From Cytidiella melzeri (lineage: Eukaryota; Basidiomycota; Agaricomycetes; Polyporales; Irpicaceae): a DNA stretch of 64,000 nt. Of the stretch, positions 44,092-55,624 are shown one piece after another. Where the stretch lies: NCBI GenBank assembly GCA_022592445.1, contig JABYQR010000046.1:62001-126000 (forward strand). The letters run 5' to 3'. How positions within the stretch are numbered: position 1 is the first letter of the stretch; every line of letters begins with the position of its first letter. The notes beneath the pieces were generated by a model. It ran no database searches and was not told the DNA's origin. It saw only the letters and a program-made list of their open reading frames with translations. The position numbers and the translations under genes were made by a program.

Positions 44092-47000
44092 TTACACATG
44101 TGTGTTGTTCCATAAGGACCGAACAACAAAATCGTCAACATTCGGAGACTTGACCCTCGACAAGGCTGCATTCTGCTTGAACACCACTAGCAAAAAAAAA
44201 ATCAACAAGAGTGAGGGTTTCAGTCTGGTATAGCTATACCAAACGCAGTGACACCAGTACGTACCCGTTCGATCAATGCCTGGAACAAGGAAAAATCCGT
44301 TCGCAGGTATGTTTGTTTTCTTGTCGACAAAGTACCCAACCGTACCGGCTGGATGGTCAATCCAAGTCCATGCTGCGACTCCGCCACGAGCAGACAGAGT
44401 GAACGACATGTCTTTGCTGCGCGTAACCTTTATTTGGGGGTCAACGAGAGTCGCGTTCGCAAGCGACGTGGGAGTGAACTATGCAACATTGTTTTCAGCT
44501 CGAGCATTCTCACAAACTAGGTACGGAGACTTACAACAGCCTCGTTCGTTACCGTCTTTCCTTCCACTTGCGCTGTCAAGTTGAGTAGCATCCACACGCT
44601 TTCCGCCGACTGGCTCTTGGGCAAGATGTTCTCCAGTCCAGAGGTCGTAGAGATGACCGAATTGTTGAGAGTAGGAGTTACGAACGCGTGTTTGCTAGAC
44701 TGCAATTCCTTCCCATGCCAATCATACCACGTAAGCTGAGCGCTGCCCTCGACGCTCTCCCACCGATCAGACGTTACCATCACCTCCAGAGTCTCGTTAT
44801 CCGCCGTCCAGAACGGATAGATCATCACAGGCGAATAGATCTGGGTCATACCGTACTGCAGCACCTTCCAGCGTCCAGAGTACTCGATCGACGACCAGCT
44901 CGTCCCTTGCCAAATGTCGTTCAGCTGCCAGACCAAACTCCCAAGATTGTTCTCGCCCAAACCGGCACCGCGACGGTACCAGGCGATCTCAGAGACCATG
45001 TTCATGGATTGGAAGATCTGTGTGCTCCAGCACCACTGCGCGAACGTTTGGTTGCTGTCGGTTGTGGAAGGTGTCGGGAGCCAGAGCTCGACGGCTTCGC
45101 TCATCTGGGCTTGTCCTTGAGGTGCGTTGGGGTTGGGGAACGCGAGGCCGCCTGCTGGGGGGTGATGGTCGCGAGACATGACAACAGTCGAGTTGAAGGA
45201 AAAGTCTTCGGGTGACTCGAGCACTTCTTCCCAGCTGAAGAAGGACGGCTGGGAGTGGAAGCTAGAAACAAAGACGGCCGATTTTAGAAGACATAACGAG
45301 GAGCAGAAAGGGTTGGGATTGCTCACCCGAATTCATTGACGAACCTGCACGTTTGCGAAATAGTTTCAACCGACAATCAGATAAGTCAGAATTGGACAAC
45401 CTACCTCGAGACAGGGTAAGTGCTGTAGTTGAATGCTTGAGAAGCATCGTAGTTGTATCTCTCTGCACAGAGTTGCTTGAACGAGTTTCATTGTGCAAGT
45501 CAATAAGATTTGAACTCACCACTGTTGCCGTAGATGAAGCCCGGCGTTTTATTCGCGTAGCGTATAACGTAAGGGTCAAGACTTAGGACGCCGCTTGTTG
45601 TAGAGCAGTCCGTGTAAGCCACCTATGGTAACAGTCAAAGGAAGGCTTGAGTGAGTATCAATGTTTTCTGGACATACCGAATGCGTCTCTTCGCTGACGA
45701 TATCGTGCAAAAATTCCCCAAACAACGTGTTGAACTGATCACTGTCAGCGTCATCGTCACATGCAACGCGAGAAGAAATTGTCCCTTACCTCATCCAGAT
45801 AATGCGTCCCATTCGCCTGAGTCTGATTGATACTGATCACAATCCCCTCAATCTCGTTTCCTCCAGCCCACTGTACGTTGCTCGGGTGCTTGTTTATCCT
45901 CCGCACATTCTGCCTCACTTCAGGTTCCACGGATTCCAGGAGAAAATCGTTGATAGGATACAGCGAGTCGGAGAAGATGAGCTCCGACCACGCCAAGATC
46001 CCGAGCTCGTCGCACGCAGTGTAGAAATCGTATCCACCAGTCAGCTCGTCGGAAGGCTGATAAATCCCGCCTCCCCAAATCCGCAGCTGTGCCCACTGTG
46101 TTACTAACCACGAGTATATTTTTTTTGATACTATATGGCGCTCACCATATTCTGACCGCTCAGCACTGCGCTCTCGAGCACCCACCTCACCTGGTCGCTC
46201 GTCATCCTGGCATAGAACGGATCGAAAGGGATGATGTTCGTTCCAGAACTGTAAAACGCCTTGCCGTTGATCTCAAAATGCCACTGGTCGCCCGGAGTGA
46301 TTCCGCGCCCCACGATATCGCTTTGCGGGACAGGCGATTGCACGAGCGTGATCGTACGGAAGCCTGTCTGTGTGACGAACCCGATAGAGTGCTCATTGTC
46401 GATGTGCAGGGTGGTGGTGATGTTGTATAGCTTGGGTGTGCCGAGGTTGTGAGGGAACCATCGTTCGGGTGTGCCGTCTGGGATCTTGAAAACGGCGGAT
46501 ACAAAGGTAGAAGTGCTCGTGTCTGCGGGGATGGAGGTGACCCTCACGGGCGCGAGAGTCAACTTCAGGTCGGGAATGGCAATGGAGAGCGTGGGTGAGT
46601 GCACAGCGACGGAGGAGCGCACAGACAGAGTGATGTTCACGACCCAATCGGCGGATTCGTTCGGACGTGCTATCGGTGTCTGGCCCACTTTGGAGATCTC
46701 CAGACCAGACTCTTCAATGAAGATGTGACTGTTTTGTGAGACCAAAAGAGGGTGAGAGGCTGGGGCGGCGGTTGTTGGGTTTGCTGTGGTGGGAAGAGTG
46801 ATTGCGAATGCTGGCTTGAAGATACCTGATGGTATGAATGCAGGTCCCTGCAATGTGTGAGTATACTTTGAAACTGGCTTGGAGACGGCGGACTCACCCA
46901 GTCCCAGCCAAAATCAGACTGCGTCTTCCGTATGACCTGACGTACGCTAGGATATTCGAACTTCACAGACAGATCAGAGTAGCAACAAAATGGCTCTCAA

Positions 47001-47650
47001 CGGGCACCTCACTATATCGCCATGTGTCCACTCGACATCAGGCCTAGAGGTTACATTAAGCCCGTAGAACCAAGCCGATTCAAGGGCCACTGTAAGGTTA
47101 CGGTCGCCCTGAGAAGGAGATGCAAGCATATCTGTAACATCGAAACTGTACTGCTGAAATTGATTGTTAACCCATGCCAGAGGATGCCCTGCTACCGTCT
47201 TCATACTGTATGAATGTCGTTATGAGTTGGCATGAGCATTTCGCCACGTACGATCGTCGCTATAGTATCAATCCCGTAGAAGACTAGAAGAGTCTGCGCT
47301 CGCTGGCCTGAGGTTTTTGAGAGTAGAGGGGTAAGATCGGCAGTGTAGGTCCAATTGTCGTTGATAATCCAGCGCTGAGTAAAGTCTAGTAGTACAGCAG
47401 GTCAGTTGCGTGAGTCGCCAAGTATGCTGGCAAGCCCTTTACCGTTGATACCCAACAAGGGCTCAGTGATGATCCCGGCCTTGAGGAGGTCGATATGGGC
47501 TTGCGAAGGGATAGAGGCCGGGATAGAGATTGATCCATTTTGGTTTCTGAGGTTCCAGTGGAGGTCAGCGAGGTCGAACACTTCACAGCTCGCCAAGAGC
47601 GGCAAGGTCGCTGTGGCCACAAGGGCCAAAGCAGCTTGAAAGATGCGCAT
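44092..47650 (-). CDS. GH2 beta-mannosidase, secreted
   Basis: Thirteen minus-strand exons: 47650-47443, 47385-47252, 47198-47013, 46960-46898, 46847-46146, 46095-45790, 45734-45678, 45622-45520, 45462-45405, 45344-45327, 45261-44535, 44478-44265, 44186-44092; introns 50-78 bp; 956 residues. Signal peptide MRIFQAALALVATATLPLLA. The GH2 sugar-binding domain has NDNWTYTADL, GHPLAWVNNQF and KTQSDFGWDWGP. The TIM barrel has LRIWGGGIYQ and the acid/base Glu in GGNEIEG. The nucleophile Glu is in FVNEFGFHS. The C terminus has GGVAAWTWIDHP and VVRSLWNN. It removes terminal beta-mannose from manno-oligosaccharides, probably outside the cell. Exon 10 is only 18 nt and encodes the nucleophile segment. 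Confidence 0.9.
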
Positions 47651-48937
47651 GGCTGTGACTTCTGGGCACCAGTGCAAGTCGCAAACACCATGCCTCCTGC
47701 TTTATATTCGGGCATCTGGTGGTACAACGTCTTGCCATAGTGGAGATAGCGAGTGCCCTTATGACCAAGGGTAAACGATGCATGCCCTCAGAGATCACCA
47801 CGACGTCTGTGCGTTGCATGGCAGTCATTGCGAACCATGAGCATATGACCACTGCTGAAGAAGTATACAAGCGTAATGTATGGGTTCGGGGAGGTGTGAT
47901 GGGTTCGCGGGGGTACGCGAAGGCCCGCCTTGCCAGAACATCATTTCAGCATGCTGATGAAGAATATATTTGACCTGATCACGAAATCATACGGACCTTT
48001 CAAACAGCTTCGCTAGGAGTGCGGGGTGTAAGCTGCGCTGCGCGTCGAGATGGCAGCAGTCATCTGCTCAAGCAGTGAGTGGTTTGAAAGATTGTTTGGT
48101 CGACAGAGATTGCCCGCCTGCGTCAGCGTTGAGAAACCCAAGAATGCCGTCACCACTGACTCCGGGCCGCTGCTACTACTTCGAATTCTACACCGAACAC
48201 TGCTTGAGTTACAGCAGGGCAATTGAATGCAACGTACTGGCTACGATCTGCGTCGGCTGCTACTTAGGGTTGTATAATGCGATTTACCAGCGTGGACGAT
48301 AGACGAGCACGTACAGTTACAACACAATGAATAAGAGCGACTCAACATGCGTCTGGTCGTTCCATCCCTCTTTCTGGTATTCGGTGTTACTGAAATGTGC
48401 CCTTCTTTGTAGACACACATACTTCTTGCGATGCGTGAGGTGCTATCAATCATCATCAGAGCGTCGCGAAGACTGACCTCCGCATTTCTTCCATAGACCA
48501 GCTGACCCGCATTTTATCACCTTCTTCATCGCTCCAGACGCCTCCTGTGGCCTGCTTGCTCCTCAACACAGCCAGGAATGAAAGATGTATTTGCGTTTTT
48601 GCATTGTGCTTTTGCTGTGATGAGCTCAGGGGTTGCGGTGAACACGATGTGGAAGGTCAGTAACATCCCGCGAGCAGTTGTGCACTGTCAATAGGCTTGG
48701 TCATGAATGCGTCACTCCTTGGCAGAACTCTCATTATCTCCACTGGACGTAACGATCCCCATGCATACACTGTAAATCAAAAAGTCCTGTACTCGACAGT
48801 ATCGCTAATGATGTCAATATCTCTATGAAACGTTTGTATGGACTTCTGTAACCCACAGTAAGCCATGTCAATACCCTCTTAACCACACATCTCGTGATCT
48901 AATCACGAATCCTCTACAGGTACCAGACAGTGGCCTG
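47651..48937. other. Intergenic, nothing recognised
   Basis: It contains the promoter of the beta-mannosidase and the 3' flank of the methyltransferase gene. No frame with motifs was found on either strand. Confidence 0.4.
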
Positions 48938-50080
48938 CTAGTAGCTCTCATCCGTGAGTGCACTTCTTGAACGGATGTTCATAAACGAATACTGTATGAG
49001 CCCATCAGCAAGCGTAGGCGAGTGCACAAGCCGGAGCAACCTACCTCAGCCAGATCAGGCAGCGAGCCTCGCATAATCTGCAGGTACACCAAGTTTGGTT
49101 CTGTCCGGAAGGGCCGCAAACCGGCGCGTTCCAGGCTTTCCCACCACTGCTTGAACGTGGGGAAAGCCGCGTGTGGTCCCCAAGCATGTATCTCCAACTG
49201 CATCTGGCCGACAGGGATACTAGCCTCTGGATCCGAACCTGGCGGAACAAAATGGCGCACGAAGGTCGAAAGCGAATCGAACTCTGCTTCTTCAACGTCA
49301 ATTTTCAGGACGTCAACGAACGAGTGCTCGTTGCGCTGCATCAACGTCTGCAGCGTGAACGTCGGCGGATTGCCTTCCGGGATGTCCTCGCTGCCCAGTG
49401 CGTATGGAAAGAAGTGCGCTCGTGATTTCAGAGAGGGGTCGTCCTCGATTTCTGGACCAAAGGACTGGACGCTGAAGTCGTAGCCCCATATCTCACAGCG
49501 AGGAGCGGCTTTGAGGAGGGCAGCCTCGAAGGAAGATTCGCCGTTGATTCCGAAAGAGTAGATTACACATGGGGCGTGTTGACGAGCGTATTTTTCAACG
49601 CCGCAAATCCATTTGCCACCGTCACCCAGAGTGCCGATGCGCTCTACGCGATGTGGGCACTGGAATGAGGGTATGAAAAAGTCCCCTGCAAAGCAGATGT
49701 GAGTATCCACGCATGGCCTGTAGTAGTTCTGAAGCTCACACAGTGTGTACATTGCTCCAGTCCGCGGGAAGCTGCGCTAGGGGTCAGCCTTTTTGTGAGT
49801 ATACAGTTATAGCAGAGCGCGCTCACGGTATGATATCCTCCGGTGCAGGCCCCCACTTCTTTATCAGTGCTTCTCTATCCTGAAGAGCCAATTGATATCT
49901 CGCTTCCTCATCAGCGATTAAAGACTTGAGGGAGGCAGTGGCGGACCCTGCAGAGCCGTGAAACATGGTAGGAGGTTTGACCGAGCCCAGCGGGGTCAGC
50001 CAAAAATGAACGACCCCAAGCCCAAGGACTACAAAACATAGCGCGATGAGGATACGCATGTGTCGACTGTAGACAACCAT
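48938..50080 (-). CDS. Membrane-anchored FkbM/Methyltransf_24-type methyltransferase-like protein
   Basis: Minus-strand exons 50080-49827, 49771-49740, 49685-49045 and 48991-48938; introns 55, 54 and 53 bp; 326 residues. Exon 2 is 32 nt. The ATG at 50080 was used; one at 50059 is in frame. The N-terminal anchor ILIALCFVVLGLGVVHFW suggests a type II membrane protein. The catalytic domain starts LWDFFIPSFQCPHRVERIG then LGDGGKWICG, VIYSFGINGESSFEAALL, CEIWGYDFSV and VDVLKIDVEEAEF, and ends in YSFMNIR. GDGGKW and LKIDVEEAE are conserved in these fungal proteins. The acceptor substrate is unknown; glycan or lipid targets in the secretory route are possible. Confidence 0.8.
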
Positions 50081-51072
50081 CGTGGTCGTGGTCCTGGCCG
50101 TACTCGTTGAGCGGAGTTTCAGTTGGCACCAGCCATTTTACAGGAGGCTTGATCAGGTCGATTAGTATTAGCCCAGGGGAACTCTGCCAAGGCGCCTAGG
50201 CCTCTGCCGGGAGGCGGGAGGGCGCATCAGACAAGCAACTACAAATAAATACCGCGTGTGGTGGTCGTTAACTCCTTCACGGTGTACACAGCATGCCGCT
50301 ATATTGTACAAGGCCGCGATGGCTACGCTCCTAAATCGTTCCGTAAGGAAAGGGTCCTGTGCCTGTATAATTGCGTCCACTGGCATGTATTTTGCAGCTC
50401 TACAACGTGCCTGATATTGAATATTTGGATTTCAAGTCATAGTAGCATCGTAGGACGTGTTGACTGGACTGTGCACTAACCTTACTACCAAGGAAGTCGA
50501 TAACAGTCGGCGGTCACTGGATTTTTTCCCAGGATTATGCATTTTTTTGAAAATCCTATGTGTCGGAAATCCTGTCAACGAGAACTATCTTTCTTGTACT
50601 ACCACCTCTTGGCAACATTCTTCGTTCATGGCAGTCGGGTTGGAACACGGTCCGTGGCTTTGTGCAATAACATACTGCCCACGGCGAACGGTACCGTACG
50701 GGGATCCTTTGTCTATATAGACAGAATCATCGTCACTGACAGTCTAGCTGCAACGTATTTATACGTACAGGTGAGTGTCAACGCTTCTTCAAGTTCTTCA
50801 CATCCTTCAAGCCAAATATGCTGACCATTCCTCGTACATTACAGCCAACAACAGGCGCCATAGGCCATGATTGGTTCACATGTCAATGTGACTACCCTAT
50901 GGAATGTTGGAGACTCTGTGAGGAGGTTTTGTCTCTCGTGGATGTGCGCAACATCTGCAGCCTGATATATGCATTGACGCTCTCGAGGGTATAAGACCAG
51001 TTGGTCCAGCTCACTGGACTATATCAGCTCTACCTTGCTCATTGCTTCACTGAAATCACATCTTTCTCTATC
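50081..51072. other. Intergenic, includes duplicated promoter of the trefoil-like pseudogene
   Basis: From about 50820 it aligns with 42666-42902. The rest holds nothing recognised. Confidence 0.5.
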
Positions 51073-51570
51073 ATTAACACTTCATCTAGCAACACCGCCG
51101 ACTCGCAGCTCCTCAGACCCGGCTCAAACGAGCTACATCAACAGAGTCATTACCGACATTAACGCACCTTCTGGTACCGGCAATCCTCCCATCTTCGGGA
51201 CCATCGATACCGAAGACGACGTGCAAGTCGTGAGTGCTTTTCATCGAACTCGAGATTTTCTGCTAAGGCTCACCGTTGTCTTGTATATAGTGGGAATACG
51301 ACTCGTACAAACAGACCATCTGCAACAAGTCGACTGGTCTGTATGCATACCCTGAGGATACCACCGAGGGCTCTTGCGTCTTGGAGAGGAAGTAGTCTTT
51401 TGTTTGGGACGTCGAGGACCAGGACAGCGGGCTTCACTCGTGACTATCACTCGAGCAAGCGAAGGATCCCAATCATAGAGTCATTGCTATACATAGCATT
51501 GGTCTCACCACTGATGACCTCCACTGGGCTCTTGTCGTCGGCGACACTTACACTGCGGGGTGTATACTCA
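51073..51570 (+). pseudogene. Broken paralogue of the beta-trefoil-like gene
   Basis: Aligned with the gene at 42903, the start codon is ATT (51073-51075) instead of ATG. About 50 bp are missing from the first exon. The frame RVITDINAPSGTGNPPIFG then matches RVVTEVEVPVGTGNPPIFG. The second exon reads WEYDSYKQTICNKSTGLYAYP, with a TAG at 51393-51395, and the splice donor is changed from TCGTAAG to TCGTGAC. A trace of the third exon (ALVVGDTYTA) is near 51525-51555. It is not expected to make protein. Confidence 0.75.
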
Positions 51571-52172
51571 CCACTCGCAAACATGGAATCTGTTATTGAA
51601 CATGCCCTTCTAGATCACATTGCAGAAAGCTGCAGTCAACGAGCAGGCGTGGAAGTGGTCCTTCAACAAGGTTTAGAGAGAGAGATAATTTCTGCCGAGG
51701 ATTCAGTATTCTTGAACGCCTAGCTCTGTGCCTATGATTGATTCCTTCTCACAGTGTATCCCGTCTGCTGCGAAGACTGGCATCGCTGGAATTGATATCT
51801 AGTCTACGGTGGCTTTCTCTCGATTTCCTACATCTTGCCCTGAATATCCCACAAAACCCCATACATCGTTTCTACCTCTCCTCCAAACAAAGAAAACATG
51901 TCTGCAATTCATATGGCGAATATCTTTCTGGCTCACCAAAGGTGCCAACTTCGTGGTGAGTTCCCTCGAATGCTCTGGAAGGGCTTATCAATTGATATTG
52001 TCGAGGGGAGAACTCATGCTCCAAATCCAGATACAAATCGACGCAACAACAGGAGCTTCTATTAACCTGCCCTCTAGATGGTCTAAAGACCGGAGAGCAC
52101 ACCGCTCTGAACGGCTGCGTCATGAGATCTAGCGAGGAAGCCGTACTCAGGCAAATACCTAAATATCAATCA
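51571..52172. other. Intergenic, nothing recognised
   Basis: Short frames only. Confidence 0.35.
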
Positions 52173-52973
52173 TCAGACTGCGCAAGCATAACGAATATCA
52201 AGTTTTGCGTACTTGTCGAAGAACGGCATCATCTCCTTCGTACCAGGAGTGTTCCTCCAGTCCCTCATGAGCTCGAGAGCGACGGCGAACATGGAAAGAA
52301 CCTGGACACCGGCAGCGCGCATGCGATCGTTGGCGTCTTGCGCAGTCTTCGTGTTGAACGTGCCAGACGCGTCGCTGTTGGCGAAGACAGTGTACCCCTC
52401 TGATCTGAGAGACAAGGCGAGGAAGGCAGTGCTGACCTGGGACAGTGGGTGAGAGGCGTTATGAAAGGCAGATCAAACTAGCCTGAGAGTGTCACGTACA
52501 TCAGTGGTGATGCCTGCAAGAATGACTTGCTTCTTCCCGGTAGCTTTCAGAGCTGCCTTGAAGGCGCTATTGTCCCAAGCGTTAACCTCGCCTTGACGTT
52601 TGATGAACAGTGCATTGGGATGCATAGCAATGATTTCAGCGGGGAGAGGACCATTCGGACCTGTGAGCAAAACATTCGGCGTTATGGCCGCCGTTATCGT
52701 ACAGCGTATATTGCCCACCATTTTCAGTGCTAGTAGTGAGAATGGTCGGGAGGTTGAAAATCTTGGCCAGCGAGGCGTGCGCTAGGATGTTGTTCTTGTA
52801 ATCTATGGCGGACTGGTCTGTGGAGATCATGAACAAGCCCTCCTGTTGGTCGACGACCAGGAGAACGACGTTGTTCTTGTCAATCCTCTCGTAGGTGTAG
52901 GTGGAGGCTAGCGGGGATTCGAACGGTCAGTAGGTCGATCAATATGATGATTTGTTAGCAACGCACTCGCCAT
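52173..52973 (-). CDS. Isochorismatase-like hydrolase, catalytic Cys replaced by Ser
   Basis: Minus-strand exons 52973-52967 (7 nt, ATGGCGA), 52907-52719, 52660-52500 and 52436-52173; introns 59, 58 and 63 bp; 206 residues. The fold signature is clear: NNVVLLVVDQQEG (catalytic Asp), FNLPTILTTSTENGP, RQGEVNAWDNSAF (Lys equivalent region), VILAGITTDVSTAFLALSL and GYTVFANSDASGTF. It most resembles YcaC-type members, whose TxVCV box carries a nucleophilic Cys; here it is VSTAF, so Ser is in its place. It may act as a hydrolase with altered chemistry or be inactive. A copia-like LTR lies about 85-90 bp before the ATG. Confidence 0.8.
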
Positions 52974-53058
52974 GTCAATATCTAGTATCGGACATGTGGA
53001 AGACAATATAGTCAGTGTTGATAGTGCACACACAGATCAACTTTCATACCGAAATTGA

Positions 53059-53629
53059 TGTTTAAGAGCTGGAAAATATGAGTTGTTTGAAAGTTACGAG
53101 TGTAGGGGATGACTAGGAGAGTCAACTAACTCTGGGAGTAAGTGTCTTCTTATTTCTCTGCTCTCTAGGAGCTGTATATATACATGTCTGTAACTAGATT
53201 ACTAATGCTACAGTAATGTCATATGAGTAAGGATTGGTAATGCACAGTCCTGCTTGCTAATACTACTGAATAGAGAATGTAAGCGATGACTGAGCATCCT
53301 ACATAACTGAATGGTGCTGACTGAGCCTTTAGTAAGCTCAATACATTTGGTATATGAAATATGAGTCATGCAGAAGCCTCATGGTACTTCTGCTATTCAG
53401 TCATGGAAACTACTGGAACACGATGCCATATGGTGTAAGTATCGCATCGTGTGTGACCATAAGGATGGTGGAATCACATGCTATGTACTATCTGTGGTTA
53501 TCTATCTACATATCTAATCTACATTGTCCATAGATCTGATGTCCGATAATCAGCGATACAATCTCGCTTTGACATGAGTGAGAGATGCTGAAGTGTCAGA
53601 ACAGTCTGGCTATATCCCTTTTTATAACG
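53059..53629 (+). repeat. Copia-like solo LTR upstream of the isochorismatase-like gene
   Basis: It begins TGTTTAAG. It aligns in several blocks with the LTR-like insert at 3860-4423: GCTGG(A)AAATATG near the start, and TATATACATGTCTGTAACTA with its surroundings. It ends near TATAACG. No target duplication was found, so the edges are uncertain. No coding capacity. Confidence 0.5.
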
Positions 53630-53650
53630 CAGGCCCAGTGCATCGCCAGC

Positions 53651-53773
53651 TTTTTTTTTTTTTTTTGTTGACTTCCTCGTTTATTGTCCTCGAGGCCTAA
53701 GGCCTATGGTAGACACTGCCCGAAACTCGTACATGTAGTCTATGGCCTATCTAATGCTAACTATGACATGGGT
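53651..53773 (-). mobile_element. Short poly(A)-tailed retrotranscript fragment
   Basis: Flanked by a direct repeat ATCGCCAGC(TTT) at 53642-53650 and 53774-53785. On the minus strand it ends in 16 A, with AATAAA about 20 nt before the tail. This is the mark of a reverse-transcribed mRNA 3' end (processed fragment) or a SINE-like element. It is about 107 bp before the tail. The source gene is not identified. Confidence 0.65.
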
Positions 53774-53785
53774 ATCGCCAGCTTT

Positions 53786-54821
53786 GAGATGGCTATCTCC
53801 AGCCTTCGTAAGTCGTCAGATGCTGCGTCGAAAAATCGTTTAACGCACAAAGACACGCACATATTCACAGTCGTCGTATATTTACCGTAAAAATTGACAG
53901 CAAATGAATCTTCTCGCATGATATTCCGATACCGGAGCGCTTGATACGTGGAAGGTAGAGACTGTCTTTCCAAGTGGAGTCTAGAATGATTTGATCAAAT
54001 GGTTGAAGCAAGAGTTCAGAAGCTGCGTATAGTAGGACGCGCCAGAAGGAAAGGACTAACATTGTATGTGATTTAGCGACGTACGCGTCCTTCTAAAGGG
54101 GTCAGGTTCAAGGGATATGTTTCGTGTGTCCCATTTTCTCACCAACGCCGTAGAATCCTATCGGTACAATTGTCCATCCGTGCTTGGGGGTGGCCTTGAC
54201 AGCTTATAAACGGCACCCACTAGGGGTTCTATTCAGATGAATGTTGGTGAATGTTCCGGTCGGTCTAAACACGCTCTTCGTGGGATTCTATCATATGCAT
54301 CATAAAGAGCCGAGTATATGTAGCTATGATGATCCCTTCCAAGCCCGGGTTGAGTGAGAACAAATACTAGTGAACAGTTAAATCGCCACTTCTCACCTGT
54401 GGTTGCGATCATGTAGTACCGCAGAATCATAGTACCATCATGCAGTCGCTAAGACCCACGGCGTTACCTTGAGCAACAGTCCAATAGAGGCTCCGAAATA
54501 GAGGCCTTGGGAAAGAGTCACAATAATTCAAGTTCAAGTTCAACCTCAGCTGCGGCTTTGATACGTTGGCGCTCGCGAGGGCTTTGTGGCGCGGGAATCG
54601 AGCGCAGGCGGTATGCCATGATGCCAGGCGTGGTAGGCGGTCTGCGCAGTGTTATGTACATGCCGGTGTACTTGAGCTTCACTCATGGAAACCACCAGAA
54701 ACTTGAAGTTCGTCAACAGTACTATCAGATGCGCGCGTACTGGGTGATAGCTCAGTATCTGCGTACGTGACAAGTTGTGTCAGAACTGCTTTCGTTCGTT
54801 GGGAGCTTTCGTCGATCACGT
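53786..54821. other. Intergenic, nothing recognised
   Basis: No convincing frame. A 75-codon minus-strand frame at 54773-54546 has no motifs. Confidence 0.35.
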
Positions 54822-55283
54822 TAATAAAGCGGGGACGGGAACGGGGCTGAAGAAGGGGATGATCTGAAGTTTCTCGTGGTCCCACTGCCAGAAAAAAAGG
54901 CTTTAGTCAATATATAAGACGCATGTGCATGGTTCATACGCGTATTACACGGTCAGTCCAAGAGACGTCTCCTTCAATAATCTTCTTCACATCAGTGATG
55001 CTCTCACACTCGAAAATCATCATCGACCCAGTGACTTTCCCGTCCGCAATGTTGATACCATCGTGAGCGAGCGTCACCCCACCAGTTCCTGTCGAATCTC
55101 GGTGAGCAAATACCAATCAAAGTGACACAAACAGAACTGACTGAAGATTCCGTCTTTGCCAAATTGTGTCATATTCTTGATGTGCTGCTCCGCAGCGTCT
55201 TTGCGGCGCTTTGGAGAATCAGCGTCCGTGTGGTCTGGTGCGGACACGACGAAACTGTGCGTCTTAGACTGCGTTATTGACAT
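54822..55283 (-). CDS. YCII-related domain protein
   Basis: Minus-strand exons 55283-55142, 55088-54940 and 54884-54822; introns 53 and 55 bp; 117 residues. It starts MSITQSKTHSFVVSAPDHTD, then RRKDAAEQHIKNMTQFGKDG, GGVTLAHDG and KVTGSMMIFECESITDVKKII. The end is WDHEKLQIIPFF. The conserved His of YCII-type ferredoxin-like folds is probably the one in AEQH. Such small proteins resemble muconolactone-isomerase-like or dye-decolourising-partner folds; the substrate is unknown. The first donor (GTCAGT) is weak. Confidence 0.75.
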
Positions 55284-55624
55284 ACTGAAGGATGGGTAGA
55301 GATGCGATGATGGGGTTGTTGGCTGTAGAAGAGCCCCAATTGTTGGTTATAAGCTCGTCTGGAGAAAGGCTGAGTCAGTAAGCTGGCCGGGATATCGGGA
55401 TATACAAAACGATGGCGGTGGTATGCCGCCTAGCCGCCTTCATAGCATTTTCGACTGACGGTACTGCGTCAGTAACGGTCGATGTAGGGATCCATCCAGA
55501 GCTATATTCGACCTATATCTGACAATACATGTGTTATATTTATCACCTTTCTATTCAATTGTACATCGTATGACTGCATAGCATTGCGTTAGCCTGCCGT
55601 CCAAGCTGCAATGTGCAACGCAAC
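55284..55624. other. Intergenic, nothing recognised
   Basis: Promoter of the YCII gene and 3' region of the AAA gene. Confidence 0.4.

Noticed and set aside
44688..45215. 175-codon plus-strand frame
   Set aside because: It is the shadow of the longest exon of the beta-mannosidase gene.
49022..49483. 153-codon plus-strand frame
   Set aside because: It is antisense to exon 3 of the methyltransferase-like gene.
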